This document shows, piece after piece, positions 1-8,330 of a stretch of DNA of 64,000 nucleotides (the first letter of the stretch is position 1; the number at the start of each line of letters is the position of its first letter). This DNA comes from Bacteroidota bacterium. Its GTDB lineage: Bacteria > Bacteroidota > Bacteroidia > Bacteroidales > VadinHA17. The DNA lies in contig JAKPOU010000038.1 of the NCBI GenBank assembly GCA_029547705.1, positions 1-64,000 of the forward strand, in the 5' to 3' direction. The notes under the pieces were generated by a model. That model was given only the letters and a program-made list of their open reading frames with translations, had not been told where the DNA came from and did no database searches. The translations under genes and the position numbers were made by a program.

Positions 1-87
1 GACCCCTTGTTCATCCCGAAATTCCTTAAATTTGATCCTGCATGAGGATTCATCAGGAAATGATTCAATAAATTTGATTAGATTCAT
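1..87 (-). CDS. IS1595-family transposase, N-terminal 29 residues (cut by window edge)
   Basis: An ATG at 87 (minus strand) opens a frame that stays open to the window edge. Its first residues read MNLIKFIESFPDE, then a Cys-Arg-x-Lys-Phe-Lys stretch and Arg-Asp-x-Gln-Gly-Val. This matches the start of IS1595-type (ISXO2-like) transposases, where a short helical segment precedes the CPxCG zinc ribbon; the ribbon and the DDE domain would lie beyond base 1. The identification rests on memory of the family's N-terminus, and only 29 codons are visible. Transposition catalysed by such enzymes is by a DDE-type mechanism. Its presence explains the truncated gene beside it. Confidence 0.75.
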   Translation of the reverse strand, partial: MNLIKFIESFPDESSCRIKFKEFRDEQGV

Positions 88-145
88 GTCAAATATTTCC
101 CAATAATATAATCAAATTATTTATCATTACCGATAGTCATAATAT
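1..145 (-). mobile_element. End of an IS1595-family insertion sequence (partial)
   Basis: The left edge of the window holds the 5' part of an insertion sequence whose transposase reads leftwards out of the window. The inner boundary is not resolved. It must lie between the transposase start (87) and about 147, because the adjoining barrel gene loses similarity to its paralogue just after the codons for Phe-Asn near 144-149. Terminal inverted repeats and the 8-bp target duplication usual for IS1595 cannot be checked, since the other end is outside the window. Confidence 0.6.
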
Positions 146-353
146 TAAATTCTTTGGGACCTTTTTCCGCGCGCTCTCCGTCTTCCTTATATTTTATCCT
201 TCCCAATCCCAGGTTCATCAGGGAAGCTCCTGGGTCAGTGACCTGGAGACCGGAAGAAATTCCTGCCAGTATTCTGCCCTTTTCAAATTGTGCAAAGGTG
301 TGTGAAACCGATAAAACACAAATAGCCGCAACAAATAAATATATCTTTTTCAT
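117..353 (-). pseudogene. Truncated outer-membrane barrel protein (paralogue of the gene at 393-1040)
   Basis: The 78-residue frame begins MKKIYLFVAA with a signal peptide ending in FAQ and continues FEKGRILAGISSG. It aligns with the first third of the neighbouring 215-residue protein: same start, same QFEKG after cleavage, same Asp-Leu-Met-x-(Ile/Leu)-G and IKY segments. Similarity stops after Phe-Asn at about residue 69, and the frame then ends within nine codons. The rest of the barrel, some 140 residues, is missing and an IS1595-type transposase starts about 30 bases beyond the stop. The simplest reading is a tandem duplicate broken by IS insertion. It follows the intact copy by 39 bases on the same strand, so the two probably shared a transcript. 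Confidence 0.75.
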
Positions 354-392
354 GATAGGATTTTTAAATTATTTCTGATAAATCAATACTGG

Positions 393-1040
393 TTACTTAA
401 TGCTGAAAAAATAGGAGAAACCAACACGCACACCAAATGAACCATAAATCTCCTTGTCATTGTCTTCATCCGTCAGGCTGGCGGAATTCCAGCCGAGCAC
501 AGCATCCACCATTACCTTCTCTCCAATAGTCTTGGCAGCTCCCACACCAATTCCATACACGGAAAGCAAATTTGTTGAACTGTAGTATCCCTTGGTTTTA
601 TCTATTCCAAAAGCCACATTTGCCTGAACAAAAGGGTACAGCTTCTCCAGGGGGTAATAATATCTTACAAAAGGGCCTGCCGCCACAGAAGTACTTGTTG
701 TCTTCTCAACACCGTTCTTGCCTTCTTCCGGATACTTCCATGAATTATAACCCAGAATCAGATCAAGTCCGACTGAAAGATTGTCAATGACAAAGTATCC
801 GGCACGGGGTAAAAGGGATAAATTAAAATACTTACCGCCTTTCAGAGTGCCCTTCACCTCTTCCTCATTATATTTTATTTTTTGACTGGTTGTACCAATA
901 CTCATCAGATCAGTTCCGAATGAGCCTACGCCGAAGGTTGAACTAACCCCCGTAATGAAACTGCCTTTTTCAAACTGAGCAAGGGAGGGGGATGCAGCCA
1001 GAATAAAAGCTGCAGCAATACACAGATAAATTTTTTTCAT
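393..1040 (-). CDS. Outer-membrane beta-barrel protein (OmpW/OMP_b-brl-like)
   Basis: A 215-residue protein with a clear signal peptide (cleavage after SLAQ, about residue 22) followed by alternating, aromatic-rich strands. Segments such as YFVIDNLSVGLDLILGY and FVRYYYPLEKLYPFVQANV, then a C-terminal run with GVRVGFSYFF, are typical of small eight-stranded outer-membrane barrels. The last residues are FFSIK rather than the usual terminal aromatic residue. The family sits in the outer membrane; the ligand or role is not predictable from sequence. A truncated paralogue lies immediately downstream. A Bacteroidetes-type promoter is visible about 125 bases upstream. Confidence 0.75.
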   Translation of the reverse strand: MKKIYLCIAAAFILAASPSLAQFEKGSFITGVSSTFGVGSFGTDLMSIGTTSQKIKYNEEEVKGTLKGGKYFNLSLLPRAGYFVIDNLSVGLDLILGYNSWKYPEEGKNGVEKTTSTSVAAGPFVRYYYPLEKLYPFVQANVAFGIDKTKGYYSSTNLLSVYGIGVGAAKTIGEKVMVDAVLGWNSASLTDEDNDKEIYGSFGVRVGFSYFFSIK

Positions 1041-1298
1041 GGTTGTTTTTTTTGGTTTTGCTTACTCTTAAGTTTTTCAGCTTGCACTACAATTTTCTAC
1101 GCACTCATAATGGGAATTACTAACTGGTTCCCGGACATTGAGGTTAATAGTAAATATCTAAATCAAAATTAGAAGACAGTTAATTCAAAGTCAAGCATTT
1201 TAAAGCATCTTTGACGAACAGCTTCTAAATTTGACGAAAAATCAAAAAAGACAGATGAGACAGATGTAATTGAAATACGGCATATTAGCGAACCCTGA
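1041..1298. other. 258-base gap, promoter only
   Basis: AT-rich gap between the oxidoreductase end and the barrel-gene start. Apart from the predicted promoter at 1164-1194 nothing is recognised. Confidence 0.5.
1164..1194 (-). promoter_or_regulatory. Predicted promoter for the outer-membrane barrel gene
   Basis: On the minus strand TTG at 1194-1192 is followed after 20 bases by TAATTTTG at 1171-1164, an exact match to the Bacteroidetes -7 box TAnnTTTG. It lies about 125 bases before the start at 1040. The rest of the 258-base gap (1041-1298) is AT-rich with no other recognisable element. Confidence 0.45.
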
Positions 1299-2945
1299 TT
1301 AATACTCAAGTATCTGTCCGTCACTCAGCAGTTTCTCCCTTATCCCGGAATATGACAGGTCGTGAATGTTTTTGTTTTTATCAATGGCCATTGAGGCGAT
1401 GGTTCCGGCACTCTGGCCCAGAATCATGAAAACAGGCTCCATCCTGACTGAGCCAAAGGCTACATGCGAACTGGAAACACAAACCGGGACAATAAGATTT
1501 GAACATTCAGAGCGTTTCGGCAGGAGAGAGCCCATGGCTATCTGATAGGGTTCAGGGGCAGGTACTCCTATATCACCTTCATTCTGAACATATCCTTCGG
1601 GTGTCACATAACGCTGCACATGATGTGAGTCCATTGTATATGAGCCCATGCCCACGGGTTCAGGAACAGGCCTTCTGACAAGTACATCATGTTCGGTCAT
1701 TACATATTCCCCGGTCATACGGCGGGCTTCCCTTACATATATATTATAGGGCCAGTTTCCGTTATCGGTGAATTCATCAGCCGCATAGCCCCATAAATTT
1801 ATTTCATTCCTGAGCCATTCCGGAATCCTTTTATCCGTTGCAGTAAAATAGAGCAGCCCCTTCTGGTAGGTTATATGTTCATTCAGTATCTCCCGGCGTC
1901 TTTCATAGGATGCCTCCGGGTAATCATAGTTCATGCCGATATTATCCGAGCTGAAGGGCCCGTGGTTGTTTACATCGGTTTTAAGATTGGGTATCTCGTC
2001 AAATTTCTCAAAATATTCATCCCAGCCTGCTGCCAGTACCCTGACCAGCAGTTCATACTGTGTGCTGTCATATCCCTCAGGCCTGGTGAAAGGTATTTTG
2101 TTTTCAGGATGCTTTGTAAGGCATAACCTGTAGCAGTATGCCTGTATTTTGTTGTCGGCGGATCCGTTTTCACCGGGTGCCCCGGCAGAAACACGGGGAA
2201 GCAGTCCGCCTGAAGGATCGCCCGGTATTTTATACGGGCTTATATTATCCCTGAAATAGTGTTTATGATGATACAATCCTTTCTGGACACCATTCCAGGT
2301 TTCGTCATAGACACTGTTTGCCTCCCTGCCCACATGATAGCTTACTCCGGCAGCTGCCATCAGATCACCTTCATAGCTTGCATCAACAAAAATTTTTCCT
2401 CTGAAGGTTTTACCGCTGAGTGTCCGGAAGGAAATTATCCTGCCATCCTTTTTAATTGTATTTTCTTCCCTGTCCAGCCATTCATCGCGGAAAACAGTGA
2501 TATTATGATCCTCTGTAAATTTTTCGAATATGGCTTCTGCCACGTGGGGCTCAAAGATCCACATGGTCCGTTTTTCCCCGTCTATTGCCGGTATTCCCTG
2601 TCCGCGGTTGCCATATGAGGACTTTTCCTGCCATTTCCATGATTCAGGCCTTTCATAGTGTTGGTAAACATATTGATAAAACTCTCTGGCAATTCCTCCG
2701 ATAACTTCCTTGTTCCCTGTGTCGGTATATCCCAGACCGGAAGAGGACAGGCCGCCAAGATGTCTGTCGGGAGAAACAACAATTACCGATTTTCCCATTC
2801 TTGCTGCCTGAACGGCTGTTGTGACAGCAGCCGATGTTCCTCCGTAAACGATGATGTCTGCCCTGTAAATATCAGTATTACTGCAGGACGGGCATGCCGC
2901 CACAAGTAAGAATGTGAAAAGCAAGGGAAAAATAGCTGTTTTCAT
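1299..2945 (-). CDS. FAD-dependent oxidoreductase, lipoprotein (PF12831-type)
   Basis: A 548-residue protein with a lipoprotein signal (LLVAAC, Cys18, or Cys21 as an alternative). A Rossmann FAD-binding motif of the form YGGTSAA follows at about 34-40, then ARMGKSVIVV and the HLGGLSSSGLG segment typical of the FAD_oxidored family seen in Bacteroidetes and Planctomycetes glycan clusters. A second flavin-contact segment (FVDASYEGDLMAAAG) is near residue 190, and GQSAGTIA is near the C-terminus. Members are predicted to oxidise or dehydrate sugars, but substrates are mostly unknown and some are loosely named xanthan lyases. It is the last gene of a six-gene run, 31 bases after the GH78 gene, so an extracytoplasmic role on rhamnose-containing oligosaccharides is a reasonable inference. 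Confidence 0.75.
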   Translation of the reverse strand: MKTAIFPLLFTFLLVAACPSCSNTDIYRADIIVYGGTSAAVTTAVQAARMGKSVIVVSPDRHLGGLSSSGLGYTDTGNKEVIGGIAREFYQYVYQHYERPESWKWQEKSSYGNRGQGIPAIDGEKRTMWIFEPHVAEAIFEKFTEDHNITVFRDEWLDREENTIKKDGRIISFRTLSGKTFRGKIFVDASYEGDLMAAAGVSYHVGREANSVYDETWNGVQKGLYHHKHYFRDNISPYKIPGDPSGGLLPRVSAGAPGENGSADNKIQAYCYRLCLTKHPENKIPFTRPEGYDSTQYELLVRVLAAGWDEYFEKFDEIPNLKTDVNNHGPFSSDNIGMNYDYPEASYERRREILNEHITYQKGLLYFTATDKRIPEWLRNEINLWGYAADEFTDNGNWPYNIYVREARRMTGEYVMTEHDVLVRRPVPEPVGMGSYTMDSHHVQRYVTPEGYVQNEGDIGVPAPEPYQIAMGSLLPKRSECSNLIVPVCVSSSHVAFGSVRMEPVFMILGQSAGTIASMAIDKNKNIHDLSYSGIREKLLSDGQILEY

Positions 2946-2976
2946 TGTATGTTTTTTTTTGTGATGTTTGTTGATT

Positions 2977-5148
2977 TTATTGTGTTTTTACGGTATGAAC
3001 CTGTTTCAATGAATTGATTCCCGGACTGAGTTCAAATGCTTCCCTGTCAGGAAGAATGAGTCTGCCCTTCATATTGGCAGGGATGTTTACCGTATAAACG
3101 GATGATTTCCCCTTGGCCCTGAATTCCGCAACTATTTTTCCCCTGATCGTGGGCACTTCAATTTTACTGTAGGTCAGGCCGCTGAGCTGAGGTCTGATGG
3201 TAACAGCAGCGAAACCGGGTTCTGCAGGGGCAATACCCCACATATAGCCGGGAATGATATTTGCAGGTACTGCTCCCCATGCATGGTTCCAGTCGGAATT
3301 GGGTTTGTATTTCATGTCCCAGGCCTCCATCGCCATTGTGGATCCGGTCCTTATCATGTTCCACCAGCTCCTGTCGTGGGTTGCATTCATCAGACTGACT
3401 GCATATTCCGCTTCGCCTTCCCTGAACAATCCCTCCAGCAGGTACTGGGCTCCGTAAACACTGCATGCCATTCCCCTGGATTTGATAAACTCAATGACGC
3501 TTTTTCTGTACTCCGCGGGAATGATTCCGAAAGCCAGGGGCATCATGTTGGCATGAAGCGATGAATGTTCCGAATTCTCACCATCGAGGTAAATACCTTT
3601 GGACCGGTCGAGCAGTTTTTCATTGATTGATTTCCTTACCTTTTCCGATTCCCTGCGAAAGAATGCAGAGTCATCTGTTTTCCCGAGGATCCCGGCTATT
3701 TCTGACATGAGAAACAGATTACGGTAATAGAATGAATTTACCACAGTATTGATTTCAACCATGTCATATCCGTCTCTTTCGCCTTCCGGACCGGCAAGCT
3801 TCCAGCCCGTATCCTTCTGTGCCGGCGGCCAGTCAACAATATCGCGTATCCTTTCCCCCGGGTCTGAAAAACCGATATCCTCCATAATCCGGTCAGTTGC
3901 ATTTTTTGATGAGATCAGACCATCTTCCCTCGCCAGGGAAATGAGGGTTTTGTGCCGGAGCTCCTCATAGTATTCCCTGAGTGATTCGGGATTCCCGGTG
4001 AACATGTAATCGTTCCAGAACATCAGTACTGTGTGAAGTATCCACTCGGTAGGCCAGGTAGGATGTTTTATAAAATATTCGTTTGTAAGCCTTCCCATTG
4101 AATATTCCCTGTCGGTGTAATAGTGCCCCAGCTGATTTATATAGGCATCGGCTTCATAGGGGATCCTTTCCCTGTCGCCGTCAATATAAATCCCCGCAAA
4201 TGATGTGGCCTTCATGGTATATTTGCACATATCCCACACCTGGTTCAGAATAGTATCGGAGCAGGTGAAGCTGCCCGCACCGTCATCAAAAAAATAACTG
4301 GTTACTTCCTGAACAAGGTTGTTCTTTTCGAGCCTGAAGCTGCAGTTTTCAATCTCTGCATAGCGGAAAGGTGCAATGATGCCGAGTGAATCGGGAAGAT
4401 GTACGGCTGAGGGCCCGGTATTCCTTTCATCCGGAGGCAGTTCTGCGGTGAAAGAATTTTGTCCGGGTTTCAGGGGGATTTTTACTCTGTAATAACGTAT
4501 TGTTCCCCCGGGATTACGGTCAACAGTGTTTGCTGCGGCAAGTTTTTCCCCCAGGTGGACAGTCAGGGTATCGGCTATATCAGGACTGATACCGGTAATA
4601 ATAAGTTTTCCGAAGGCATCCTTTCCGAAGTCTGCAAAATAATGACCTTCACTGATCCTTGTCAGCTTCAGGGGATGTATTGATGACGAACGGAATTTGT
4701 TGGCAGTAGTGGCATAGCCCGCCGGATTTCCGGTTGTAAAAGACCGGATTTCCGAGTATCCGGCCGGTCTGTCCTTTTCATCCCATATCCTTACTTTCCA
4801 GAAGTACCTGCTGTCAGGCGACAGGAGAGGTCCTCCGTATTCCACCTCACACGATGCCGGAGCGATCATTTTTCCGCTGTTCCAGATATCTGCAATATCT
4901 TTTTCAAGCTTTTCCCTGCCCGAGGATACCAGTATTTCACAGGCAGTCTGGTTTTTTGCATGCAGCGGCACTATCCATGTAAATTCCGGCCTGAGATCCA
5001 TTATCCTGACTCCTTCCGGATCGCGGATGAATTCTACCATCAGTTCTTCCGGAACCTGCCGGTTGCTGCAGGCCGTCAGCACCAGAAAAGCTAAGGGCAG
5101 AATTCCGCGGCAGAAGTGAAAAAAGAGATTCAATGTTTTAAACGGCAT
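2977..5148 (-). CDS. GH78 alpha-L-rhamnosidase, lipoprotein
   Basis: A 723-residue protein with a lipobox (LVLTAC, Cys27). An N-terminal Fn3-like module follows (PEFTWIV..., SRYFWKVRIWDE), then a jelly-roll region and an (alpha/alpha)6 barrel. DGDRERIPYEAD at 323-334 corresponds to the GH78 general-acid segment (usually DCPxRxERLGW), and MEAWDMKY followed by SDWNHAWGA near 615-630 matches the catalytic-base region. GH78 enzymes release terminal alpha-L-rhamnose by inversion. The protein is shorter than the roughly 900-residue enzymes because the N-terminal carbohydrate-binding part is reduced, and its acid motif has Gly-Asp-Arg in place of Cys-Pro-x. That places it in a divergent GH78 subgroup. 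It lies between the fusion gene (32-base gap) and the oxidoreductase. Confidence 0.85.
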   Translation of the reverse strand: MPFKTLNLFFHFCRGILPLAFLVLTACSNRQVPEELMVEFIRDPEGVRIMDLRPEFTWIVPLHAKNQTACEILVSSGREKLEKDIADIWNSGKMIAPASCEVEYGGPLLSPDSRYFWKVRIWDEKDRPAGYSEIRSFTTGNPAGYATTANKFRSSSIHPLKLTRISEGHYFADFGKDAFGKLIITGISPDIADTLTVHLGEKLAAANTVDRNPGGTIRYYRVKIPLKPGQNSFTAELPPDERNTGPSAVHLPDSLGIIAPFRYAEIENCSFRLEKNNLVQEVTSYFFDDGAGSFTCSDTILNQVWDMCKYTMKATSFAGIYIDGDRERIPYEADAYINQLGHYYTDREYSMGRLTNEYFIKHPTWPTEWILHTVLMFWNDYMFTGNPESLREYYEELRHKTLISLAREDGLISSKNATDRIMEDIGFSDPGERIRDIVDWPPAQKDTGWKLAGPEGERDGYDMVEINTVVNSFYYRNLFLMSEIAGILGKTDDSAFFRRESEKVRKSINEKLLDRSKGIYLDGENSEHSSLHANMMPLAFGIIPAEYRKSVIEFIKSRGMACSVYGAQYLLEGLFREGEAEYAVSLMNATHDRSWWNMIRTGSTMAMEAWDMKYKPNSDWNHAWGAVPANIIPGYMWGIAPAEPGFAAVTIRPQLSGLTYSKIEVPTIRGKIVAEFRAKGKSSVYTVNIPANMKGRLILPDREAFELSPGINSLKQVHTVKTQ

Positions 5149-5180
5149 GAGTTTTCAGAATTAATGAGTGGTTATAATTG

Positions 5181-8100
5181 TTATTTCCGGGCAATTCTGA
5201 GCAATTTCATTTCAAAGGGTTTGAAATATACCGCCCGGTCTGTTCCGGCAGTACTTGTTTTTGCGGTGAATGGGTCAATCCATTCCCTTGTATTTCCGGT
5301 ATTCTTAATGTCATTTTCAATTTTCAGGCTGATGTTTGCAGTTACTTCGGAATTTTCCTCATTGAAGAGCATGAAGTAATGATCCCCGTCTTTTTCCACA
5401 TGGCGGCAGCGTATGTTTCCTGAAGAAGGACTCAGGACGATGTCGGGCGGGGTGATTTTGTTTACTGCAGCCCTGAGTTCATCCCCGCTTCCGTAAACCA
5501 GTGCCCCGTTGCAGACGGATGCAAGTTTTGAGTCACTTCTCAGGATGAGGTGCCTGTGCCTGGCCAGTTTCTTAAGTTTAGGAATCACCCTGGGGGGAAT
5601 GAATGAAAGGCTGTCGACTATAAGTGCCCTGTAAGTCATGTCCCCTATATGGATTCCCCTGGAATCAATCTTTGCGTCTTCCCACAGATGGCGGATTTCA
5701 AGGTAGTTGAAATCCCGCTGGTTCCTGTACAGTACTTTTGCCGGCCTGTCAGGCAGCCAGGTGGCTTCGCAGAGTATTGCAAGGTCGCATATATGCCGGG
5801 AATCGGTATTCAGCCAGCTTAATCTGCGGCAGGCATCGGCATAGGGTTTATAATCCGGCCACCAGGATGCATTCGGCCCCACATCAGGCGGACGCTCATC
5901 AATTCTTGGACCCCGGACCGAATAGAAAAAGGCATGGGGAATGAGCAGGTTATGACCTCTTACAAAACACCAGCCGGCAAGCCACAGCATCTCTTCCCAG
6001 GTGAGCTCATGGCCGTAGGCTCCGTAAAGCTCATTTGAATTCCGGCGATAACCGTTGTGGATCATTGCACTTGAAGCACCCTTGGCCATAGTTGAATGTT
6101 GTCCCTCCAGGGCTTTCGGCCCCGGTTCAACATATCTCCATACGAGGTCCTGGCCGGGGATCTGGAAATAACGCTGAGTGCCTATGTCCATTGATCCGGC
6201 CGGATGTCCCATAAGAGATATGTTATGAAGGAAGCACCAGTTGCCCAGTCTCCTGTAATAGTTTTCCTCAAGGCATATGTTGATGGCATGGTAATAATCG
6301 GTCCTGTGCCGTTCTGAATCAGGATAGTCGTTATACCAGAGGTCTGCCAGATGGGGGGTAATGTCATATCCCAGTATCTTTTTAATACGCGGAAGGAGGG
6401 ATGCATTTCCCGGAACCATTCCCCTCAGGGCATCCCTTCCGAGCGGAGAGGGTTCATCGGTAAAGATTCCCATGATGGTATTCCCGAAATATTTCCCGAA
6501 TTCCCTTGCATATTTATCATATACAAGTGAAATGAAGCTTGACACTGCATCCGGGTTGAGGAGGTCACCCGCGGGCGGGGAATGTTCGAGAAGCCTTTCC
6601 TCGCCCTCATTCAGGTAATGAAGACCCCGGATTACCCCTCCGGAGGGGCGTTCTATGATAGCCGTGCGTCTGTTTCCGGGCCGCTGGGCAATGGTTACAA
6701 GCTTCCAGCCTTCTTCCAGCCGGAGTTCTTCTCCTTCCTTCAGATCGATTTTTGCCAGTCCCCTGGCTGCATGTTCCGGATTTTTTTCCACAACCTGTCC
6801 GGAAGATGAGCCCGAAGGATACATTCCCTCGTCATAGAGTATAACATACATATTGCGGCGGGCTGCTTCGCTTATGGCAATATTCATTGCATGGATCATT
6901 TCGGGTCCGAGCCATTTCACATTCTGAGGCAGACCGACGCGCGGGTGAATGACAAAACCATAAACTCCGTGGGATTCAAAATCAGCGATCTGCCGGATGA
7001 TTTCATCATCTTTCAGGGTATCATTCCAGAACCAGAAGGGCATAACTGAAAATTCGCGCGGAGGATCAACAAGCTCCGGGGGCAGTTTCTGTCCGCCTGC
7101 TGTTCCGGTTTCGGACAGCATACGGTATGAATCTTCAATATAGTCATCCAGCCAGCTGTAAAACCGGCCAATGCCTTTTTCATCCGGTATCATGCCGGGT
7201 GCAGAGCGGATCAGTTCATCCGCCTTTTTGAATATTTCATTCTCGAAAGATTCGAGCAGCTGTAAGATTCCGGTGTTCCGGCCGTTCAGAAGTGCCGCAA
7301 GATTCAGATATTTCGTCCCGGATCCTCTTTTTACCGGGAAGCATCTGTCTTTCAGCCTGAGTGCCGCGTCGCACAGCGGGGAATGAAGATCATCCTTCAT
7401 ACTCACCGCTGCCGGAAGGATTTTATCTTTTGTCAGCCAGACGGGCACAACGGCAGTTGTGAGAGGAAAGCCGCATAAAGTCCACATTACCGTGCCTGAG
7501 GGATCTTCACCCGCTTTTGTACCAGCAACACAGATAGCAGATGCGGAGGAATACCTGGGAATGAAATCCTCGAAAAAAACAAATTTCTCCCGTTCACTGT
7601 CTGCCGGGAGTACATCCCGGAGATTGACATCCGTAAGTGAATGATAAAGATTGCGGGATATGTTTGATATGAGATACTGCGGATCGTACCTGTTCATTGC
7701 AGCTGCCCTGTAAAGGGCTTCATTTGCCGTTGAGTACCTGATGTAGCCGAATCCCTTGTCGACAGGTCCGGTAAAGGCATGGTTTGTCCTTATAAGATAG
7801 CCGTAGGGTGCCGCTGCAGCATCATTGGCATCTATCTTTTCAAAGCCGTAATTTCCCGTTTCAAAATAGGCGGCTCCTCCGAGTGCGTCTATCACTCCGA
7901 AATTGGTATCAACACCCAGGGGCTTCGGAAGTTCTGCCAGGAGTTTTTCAAAATCGTCCACGGTGGCACAGTTCTGAAGGGCAAGTTTCATGATCCTTCC
8001 TTCCTGATCGGCCAGGCCGGTGGTATCACCGATGTTCTTGTTATAGGCGACAGAGTTCATTATTGCAAACCCTGCAGAATTGAATCCTCCCCATACTTCA

Positions 8101-8324
8101 TTGTTCCAGTTTTTATCCGAATTCAGCAGACCCACGTAATTATATTTTCCGTCACTGAAAACTGCCAGGGCATTGTCAGTAACCCCGGTGTCGCGGTGCT
8201 TGTACAGGATTGGCCTGCTATCGGGAGTATATCTTCCTGAAATAATAAAAGTGGTACATGCTTCACTGAAGTTTGTAAATCCGGATATCAGGAAAACTGC
8301 AAATATGAAGAGATGCTTTTTCAT
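5181..8324 (-). CDS. Fusion: secreted C45-type Ntn hydrolase + GH106-like glycosidase
   Basis: This is one uninterrupted 1047-residue frame. Residues 1-22 are a signal peptide ending SEA. Cleavage exposes Cys23 (CTTFIISG), the expected N-terminal nucleophile of C45/penicillin-V-acylase-like Ntn hydrolases (carcinine hydrolase / isopenicillin-N acyltransferase family). WGGFNSAGFAIMN at 78-90 and LIRTNHAF at 177-184 also fit that fold, which ends near 400. From about 413 a second enzyme begins. PPREFSVMPFWFWND and GVYGFVIHPR lead into YDEGMYPSG (497-505), FTDEP (621-625) and NELYGAYGHELTWEEM (764-779), as in GH106-like TIM-barrel glycosidases. A short beta domain closes the protein. The first half would cut amide or acyl bonds and the second a glycosidic, perhaps rhamnosidic, bond. 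The joint function is inferred; the fusion itself is seen directly. Confidence 0.8.
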   Translation of the reverse strand: MKKHLFIFAVFLISGFTNFSEACTTFIISGRYTPDSRPILYKHRDTGVTDNALAVFSDGKYNYVGLLNSDKNWNNEVWGGFNSAGFAIMNSVAYNKNIGDTTGLADQEGRIMKLALQNCATVDDFEKLLAELPKPLGVDTNFGVIDALGGAAYFETGNYGFEKIDANDAAAAPYGYLIRTNHAFTGPVDKGFGYIRYSTANEALYRAAAMNRYDPQYLISNISRNLYHSLTDVNLRDVLPADSEREKFVFFEDFIPRYSSASAICVAGTKAGEDPSGTVMWTLCGFPLTTAVVPVWLTKDKILPAAVSMKDDLHSPLCDAALRLKDRCFPVKRGSGTKYLNLAALLNGRNTGILQLLESFENEIFKKADELIRSAPGMIPDEKGIGRFYSWLDDYIEDSYRMLSETGTAGGQKLPPELVDPPREFSVMPFWFWNDTLKDDEIIRQIADFESHGVYGFVIHPRVGLPQNVKWLGPEMIHAMNIAISEAARRNMYVILYDEGMYPSGSSSGQVVEKNPEHAARGLAKIDLKEGEELRLEEGWKLVTIAQRPGNRRTAIIERPSGGVIRGLHYLNEGEERLLEHSPPAGDLLNPDAVSSFISLVYDKYAREFGKYFGNTIMGIFTDEPSPLGRDALRGMVPGNASLLPRIKKILGYDITPHLADLWYNDYPDSERHRTDYYHAINICLEENYYRRLGNWCFLHNISLMGHPAGSMDIGTQRYFQIPGQDLVWRYVEPGPKALEGQHSTMAKGASSAMIHNGYRRNSNELYGAYGHELTWEEMLWLAGWCFVRGHNLLIPHAFFYSVRGPRIDERPPDVGPNASWWPDYKPYADACRRLSWLNTDSRHICDLAILCEATWLPDRPAKVLYRNQRDFNYLEIRHLWEDAKIDSRGIHIGDMTYRALIVDSLSFIPPRVIPKLKKLARHRHLILRSDSKLASVCNGALVYGSGDELRAAVNKITPPDIVLSPSSGNIRCRHVEKDGDHYFMLFNEENSEVTANISLKIENDIKNTGNTREWIDPFTAKTSTAGTDRAVYFKPFEMKLLRIARK

Positions 8325-8330
8325 AGTTTA

